Assembly (NCBI GenBank): GCA_965662045.1
Contig: CBFIGE010000021.1
Span: forward strand, 1 to 27,323
From: UBA3478 sp965662045
GTDB lineage: Bacteria > Bacteroidota > Bacteroidia > Flavobacteriales > Flavobacteriaceae
Length of the DNA: 27,323 bases
Direction: 5' to 3'
The notes under the pieces were generated by a model, which was not told where the DNA came from, made no database searches, and saw nothing but the letters and a program-made list of their open reading frames with translations. The first letter of the stretch is position 1; every line of letters begins with the position of its first letter. Of the stretch, positions 25,749 through 27,323 are shown one piece after another. The position numbers were made by a program, and so were the translations under genes.

Positions 25749-26549
25749 ATGACAGAATCAAAGACAAATTCTAATACAAGACTATCCATTCGGCTTTCGC
25801 AGGATGGATTTTCTTTTTGGATTATTGATGAGCAGTCTAGACTACTTCAGGACTATGGCGAATCACCAGCAATACAAATCACTCATACAAGTGAAAACCA
25901 TATCCTTGAACCACTCACTCAAACTATTCTTGACTGTAAAGAAAATATCGACGCAGTTTCTTTGATTTACACTACCGAGGTAGTTATTGTGCATCAGTCA
26001 GTATTTGACAAGGGTATGCTAAAGAATTACTTTCAACTCTCGGCGCCATTAGGTGATTGTGAACTATCTTACTTAAGTGATGATTTTGAACGCAATTACG
26101 TGTTTAAAAAATTACCTAAAGCGGAGTCACTCTTGAATGAACATTTTGGTTCATTTGATTTAGAACACAGTGCTAGAACAATTTCCCAATTTAAAATTCC
26201 AAAGACAATAGATCAAAATTTTGATGAAGATTTAGTTATTGCAAGTATTGACTCTTACCGCATAGAGATTTCTCTATATCAAAAAGCGCGTTTACAGATG
26301 TTTAATAGTTTTCCGCTGGTAGGAGGCGAAGATTGTCTCTATTATATTCTAAACGCGATTCAGCAATGCGAGGGAGAGGTCCAAAACACTCAATTACTTC
26401 TATTGGGACAAAAAACTCAAATCACAAACTTTGAAGAAAGTCACGGAACACATTTTAAAAGTTGCAGAAGTGCAGATTTTTTTGATATTGATTTGAATTA
26501 TCCCAAAAAAAATCCTCCTCTAGCGATATTCTCTTCCATGATGACTTAA
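25749..26549 (+). CDS. DUF3822 family protein
   Basis: 266 residues from the ATG at 25749 (a TTG one codon earlier is open too). No signal peptide or membrane segment. The layout, two halves each opening with strands such as TRLSIRLSQDGFSFWII and LVIASIDSYRIEISLY, fits DUF3822, a Bacteroidota family thought to have an actin/hexokinase-like fold. The function is unknown. It lies 18 bases after the membrane protein and three bases before rsmD; I recall this pairing with rsmD as frequent in Flavobacteriales. Confidence 0.85.
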   Translation: MTESKTNSNTRLSIRLSQDGFSFWIIDEQSRLLQDYGESPAIQITHTSENHILEPLTQTILDCKENIDAVSLIYTTEVVIVHQSVFDKGMLKNYFQLSAPLGDCELSYLSDDFERNYVFKKLPKAESLLNEHFGSFDLEHSARTISQFKIPKTIDQNFDEDLVIASIDSYRIEISLYQKARLQMFNSFPLVGGEDCLYYILNAIQQCEGEVQNTQLLLLGQKTQITNFEESHGTHFKSCRSADFFDIDLNYPKKNPPLAIFSSMMT

Positions 26550-26552
26550 ACT

Positions 26553-27095
26553 ATGAGAATAATCTCTGGTCTTCATAAAGGTCGTAGAATAAGCGCTCCC
26601 AAAAATCTACCTGTTCGTCCTACTACAGATATGGCTAAAGAAGGACTATTTAATATTCTTACTCATCAGATTGATTTTGAAAATATCAGTGTATTAGACT
26701 TGTGCTGTGGGACAGGTAACATTTCACTTGAATTCGCTTCAAGAGGATGCCGAACATTAACGGCTATTGATCAGCATAAAGGTTGTATTTCCTTTGTGAA
26801 AAAAATGAGCGCAGATTTGGATTTTTCAATTACAGCAATCCAAAAAAATATCTTTGGATACCTGAAAAACAACAATCAAATCTTTCAATTGGTGTTTGCA
26901 GACCCACCTTATAATTTCAGTAATGAACAATACCTTGAAATCATTAAGCTGGTTTTTGAAAAAGCATTAAGTTCAAATGGGCAATTTATTCTAGAACACG
27001 AAAGTGTGATTTCTTTTGAAGACCATCCGAATTTCAATCGCGTTCGGAATTACGGCAATTCTTGTTTTAGTTTCTTTAAAAAAAGCAGGTCATAA
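26553..27095 (+). CDS. rsmD: 16S rRNA (guanine966-N2)-methyltransferase
   Basis: 180 residues, standard length. It methylates G966 of 16S rRNA on the assembled 30S subunit using SAM. Motifs: MRIISGLHKGRRI start, RPTTDMAKEGLFN, SAM-binding VLDLCCGTGN (47-56) and catalytic DPPYN (117-121). It begins three bases after the DUF3822 stop. Its last codons overlap the 3' end of the RNase P RNA gene on the other strand. Confidence 0.95.
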   Translation: MRIISGLHKGRRISAPKNLPVRPTTDMAKEGLFNILTHQIDFENISVLDLCCGTGNISLEFASRGCRTLTAIDQHKGCISFVKKMSADLDFSITAIQKNIFGYLKNNNQIFQLVFADPPYNFSNEQYLEIIKLVFEKALSSNGQFILEHESVISFEDHPNFNRVRNYGNSCFSFFKKSRS

Positions 27096-27323
27096 GCCGG
27101 ATTCTGTCTAGCCTTATCATTTATCTTGGATCAAAGTTACCCTTGACCTCTAGCCACCTACCCTCCAATGTAGAGCGTGCAACCCTAAAATATTGGTTTA
27201 CATGGTGTTTCACCGCATAGAGTTTACCTGATTTCACTACAGCCGAACTGTACTTTCTTTCTGTTGCACTGGTCCTCATCTTTCGATGGACGGGCGTTAC
27301 CCGCTAAGCTGCACTATGGTGTC
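27085..27323 (-). ncRNA. rnpB: RNase P RNA, 3' part (partial)
   Basis: The minus strand holds the 3' portion of a bacterial type A RNase P RNA, the catalytic subunit that trims tRNA 5' ends. Recognised pieces, in order on the minus strand: GCAACAGAAAG, GCGGTGAAACACC, GGAGGGTAGGTGGC and near the end GACAGAATCCGGCTTATGACC, the near-universal 3' core plus P1 strand. A T-run follows at 27084-27078. The 5' half lies beyond the window edge, so the P1 and P4 pairings cannot be checked. Confidence 0.93.

Overview
The window looks like a chromosomal stretch from a marine-type member of the Bacteroidota, most likely order Flavobacteriales. The reasons are the flavobacterial form of several proteins (GyrA with Thr82, YebC starting MGRAFEFRKARK, a DUF3822 protein beside RsmD, a fused ThrA), low GC, secreted proteins with short signal peptides ending in A-Q, and promoters with the Bacteroidota pattern TTG-N17-21-TAnnTTTG instead of the E. 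coli -35/-10. This placement is inferred from remembered family resemblance; no search was run.

Left part (1-3088) is the only accessory-looking region. It holds the start of a secreted protein leaving the window on the minus strand, about 640 bases of AT-rich non-coding DNA, and a lone gene for a primase-like (BT4734/VirE N-terminal domain) plus DUF3987 ATPase fusion with its own terminator. This gene has an 8-bp repeat array in its interdomain linker. Its leader carries a near-complementary array, a pair of 11-bp direct repeats and a hairpin. The unit lies just downstream of the 3' end of a tRNA-Pro gene, the classic place for an integrated element, but no integrase or second attachment copy is visible.

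Middle (3088-14100): a tRNA-Ser/tRNA-Pro operon with a clear promoter and terminator; a PgpH-type 7TM-HD phosphodiesterase; a divergent thiolase plus NlpC/P60-like pair whose second member has Ser in place of the catalytic Cys; a bidirectional terminator; a secreted TPR protein downstream of gyrA; then clpC, divergent from gyrA.

Right (14233-27323): a small SpoIIAA/STAS-like protein; the threonine operon thrA(AK-HSD)-thrB-thrC, followed on the same strand by gcvT, a degenerate RmlD-like SDR protein and yebC. A convergent minus-strand operon encodes a RecD2/Dda-like helicase, KdsB and a HAD phosphatase. A plus-strand operon with a near-consensus promoter encodes a membrane-anchored unknown, a DUF3822 protein and RsmD. 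The last 240 bases are the 3' part of RNase P RNA on the minus strand, overlapping the end of rsmD.

Most of the window is ordinary housekeeping sequence. The best candidates for something undescribed are the solitary primase-ATPase gene with its repeat-bearing leader, and two proteins whose family-defining catalytic residues are replaced.
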